From contig JASLIY010000102.1 in NCBI GenBank assembly GCA_030152675.1, positions 1 through 7,138 on the forward strand: a DNA stretch of 7,138 nt, read 5' to 3'. Below, piece by piece: positions 5,309 through 7,138 of the stretch. Every line of letters starts with the position of its first letter. Position 1 is the stretch's first letter. The DNA comes from Acinetobacter sp. Its GTDB lineage: Bacteria > Pseudomonadota > Gammaproteobacteria > Pseudomonadales > Moraxellaceae. The notes under the pieces were generated by a model. It saw nothing but the letters and a program-made list of their open reading frames with translations, was not told the origin of the DNA and searched no databases. The translations under genes were made by a program, and so were the position numbers.

Positions 5309-7111
5309 TTACATCTCAAATGGTGCCGAGACACCCAACAAGGTTAAACCATTTTTCAATACTTGTTGTACGTTTATTGATAGCAACAAACGCGCTTGAG
5401 ATACAGCAATCTCCTGATCATTAAGAATTTTCAAATTATCTAAGTTGTACCAACCGTGGAATAGTGCCGCAAGTTCTTTTAAGTAATTGCCCACTTGATG
5501 CGGTTCATAGCTATTTGCAGCACGAATCACCACTTCTGGATAAGCCGCAAGCTTAGCCAAAATTTCAGTTTCCATATCTAAGGTCAACAATGACGCATCG
5601 TACTGATCCAACGTCTCACGACTAAATGGTACATTCTTTTCAGCCGCTTTGTTGACCATACGGTTGACACGAGCATGCGCATATTGGATGTAATACACCG
5701 CATTGTCTTTGCTCTGTGATACTGCCAAATCTAAATCAAAATCAATATGTTGTTCAGACTTACGCATCACATAATAAAAACGTGCAGCATCATTGCCAAC
5801 TTCTTTACGCAAATCACGCAAAGTCACGTACTGACCTGAACGGGAAGACATTTGCACCATTTCACCGCCGCGCCACAAACTCACGAACTGCACCAAGAGC
5901 ACAGTCAGTTTCGATGAGTCATAGCCCATAGCATCGATTGCCGCTTTGACACGGGCAATATAACCATGGTGGTCTGAACCCCAGATATCGATCAAATCGG
6001 TAAAGCCACGTTGTAACTTGTTGAGATGATAAGCAATATCCGATGCAAAATACGTGGTTTGGCCATTACGACGTTTCACCACACGGTCTTTTTCATCCCC
6101 AAATTCAGTTGATTTAAACCAGATGTTGCCCTCTTTTTCATAGAGATAGCCACGCTGATCTAAAGTCGCCAAGGCTTCGTCGATTTTCTCAGCCAAGGTC
6201 GCTTCACTAAACCATTGATCAAAACTCACCGAGAACTCACCGAGGTCATCTTTGATGTCATCAAGAATCGCTGTCAGTGCGGCTTGATGGAACACACGAT
6301 AGTCCGCAGCTAACAATTGCTGTGAATTGTGGATCAAACCATCAATATGTTTTTCTTTATCGCCAGAGACAACCACTTTGTTGCCATCAGCATCAAGTTC
6401 ATCTGCATATTCAACATCTGCAGGCACATCTTGATAAACCGCAGCCACATCATGTTGATAGGCATTGCCCTGCTGATCGATAATGCTTTGCGCAATCTCT
6501 TTAACATAGTCACCCTGGTAAGCATTTTTCGGAAAGACCAAGTCGAGACCAAGCAACTGTAAATAACGTAAATAGGTTGAAGTTGCCAAAATGTCCATCT
6601 GACGACCCGCGTCATTGACATAATATTCACGCTCAACCGTCGCACCCGTGGCTTCAAGTAAGTTGGCCACCGTCATGCCATAAGCTGCACCACGTCCATG
6701 CCCCACATGCAAGCTTGAGGTCGGATTGGCAGAGACAAACTCGATTTGTACTTTTTTGGCCGCATTGGCTTGGCTAAATCCAAACTGTTCTTTTTGCGAC
6801 TGAATTTGTTCAAGGATGCTAAAACGTTGATCTGCGTTTAGAAAGAAGTTAATAAACCCCGGACCTGCGATTTCTGCTTTACTGATTTCAGCCACCTGAG
6901 GCAGCGCCTGTAAAACTTTCTCAGCTAAATCGCGTGGTTTCATCGCCGCAGCTTTTGCCCCAATCATGGCAATATTCGAGGCAAAGTCACCATGGCTTCG
7001 ATCTTTGGTTCGAGTCAAAGTACTCTTGTTATTCCAGTCTGCTGGAAGGACACCTTCAGATTGAAGGGATTGCACTGCATGATTAAGCGCTGCTTGTATG
7101 GCCGTATTCAT
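5309..7111 (-). CDS. argS: Arginyl-tRNA synthetase
   Basis: Class I aminoacyl-tRNA synthetase that charges tRNA-Arg with arginine in the cytoplasm. The 600-residue protein is complete, from ATG at 7111 to TAA at 5309. Domain order is normal: the N-terminal Add-1 tRNA-binding domain (about 4-90), the Rossmann catalytic core with the HIGH motif as HVGH at 135-138 within SANPTSSLHVGHGR, the WGSDHHGYI segment at 377-385, and a degenerate KMSKS site, MSSRSG at 421-426, as is usual in many ArgS enzymes. The DALR anticodon-binding domain runs from about 470 (YYIQYAHAR) to the LLGVSAPFEM end. An acidic stretch around 233-250 (YADELDADGNKVVVSG) looks longer than in Pseudomonas-type enzymes and matches my memory of Acinetobacter ArgS. 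The Shine-Dalgarno is weak, and the promoter is mostly beyond the window edge. The SPOR gene follows in the same operon. Confidence 0.98.
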   Translation of the reverse strand: MNTAIQAALNHAVQSLQSEGVLPADWNNKSTLTRTKDRSHGDFASNIAMIGAKAAAMKPRDLAEKVLQALPQVAEISKAEIAGPGFINFFLNADQRFSILEQIQSQKEQFGFSQANAAKKVQIEFVSANPTSSLHVGHGRGAAYGMTVANLLEATGATVEREYYVNDAGRQMDILATSTYLRYLQLLGLDLVFPKNAYQGDYVKEIAQSIIDQQGNAYQHDVAAVYQDVPADVEYADELDADGNKVVVSGDKEKHIDGLIHNSQQLLAADYRVFHQAALTAILDDIKDDLGEFSVSFDQWFSEATLAEKIDEALATLDQRGYLYEKEGNIWFKSTEFGDEKDRVVKRRNGQTTYFASDIAYHLNKLQRGFTDLIDIWGSDHHGYIARVKAAIDAMGYDSSKLTVLLVQFVSLWRGGEMVQMSSRSGQYVTLRDLRKEVGNDAARFYYVMRKSEQHIDFDLDLAVSQSKDNAVYYIQYAHARVNRMVNKAAEKNVPFSRETLDQYDASLLTLDMETEILAKLAAYPEVVIRAANSYEPHQVGNYLKELAALFHGWYNLDNLKILNDQEIAVSQARLLLSINVQQVLKNGLTLLGVSAPFEM

Positions 7112-7138
7112 AATCTATCGAAAAATAAACGTCGCAGA

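Noticed and set aside
6334..6657. 107-codon - strand frame and several + strand frames inside argS
   Set aside because: They lie wholly within the certain argS coding sequence in other frames and show no domain or ribosome binding site.

Overview
The window reads as chromosomal DNA from a gammaproteobacterium, most likely an Acinetobacter that I cannot name to species. The main reasons are the near-complete arginyl-tRNA synthetase, whose sequence matches my memory of the Acinetobacter enzyme including an extra acidic segment near residues 233-250, and the argS/SPOR-protein gene pair. Base composition is moderate and all clear genes look native. I see no insertion sequence, tRNA, rRNA or CRISPR array.

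Layout. (1) Positions 1-1721, + strand: the end of a type I secretion ABC exporter, cut by the window edge, overlaps by 4 bases a complete HlyD-type periplasmic adaptor. A strong intrinsic terminator follows at 1731-1758. (2) Positions 1759-2162: a gap of about 400 bases without a convincing gene. It holds an 18-bp perfect palindrome of the TetR-operator type, two further inverted repeats, a possible extended -10 promoter and a stop-poor block of unknown nature. (3) Positions 2163-4551, + strand: a probable outer-membrane beta-barrel protein, a secreted Ntn-hydrolase of the choloylglycine hydrolase/penicillin V acylase family 11 bases downstream, then a small lipoprotein. Together they look like a cell-envelope module. 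(4) Positions 4610-4647: a 38-bp perfect palindrome that should terminate transcription from both sides. (5) Positions 4676-7111, - strand: argS followed by a membrane-anchored SPOR-domain protein, separated by 27 bases and probably co-transcribed.

How the parts relate. The secretion pair would span the inner membrane and periplasm and needs an outer-membrane TolC-type partner that is not in view; no passenger protein is visible either. The barrel/acylase pair is the most interesting part. The acylase has a signal peptide that ends directly before its catalytic cysteine, so export and signal-peptide cleavage would also make the active N-terminal nucleophile. The barrel next to it may let a substrate reach the periplasm, but this is inference. 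The argS/SPOR block is housekeeping: tRNA charging and septal peptidoglycan binding. I found no clearly new defence, mobile or RNA-guided system in this window.
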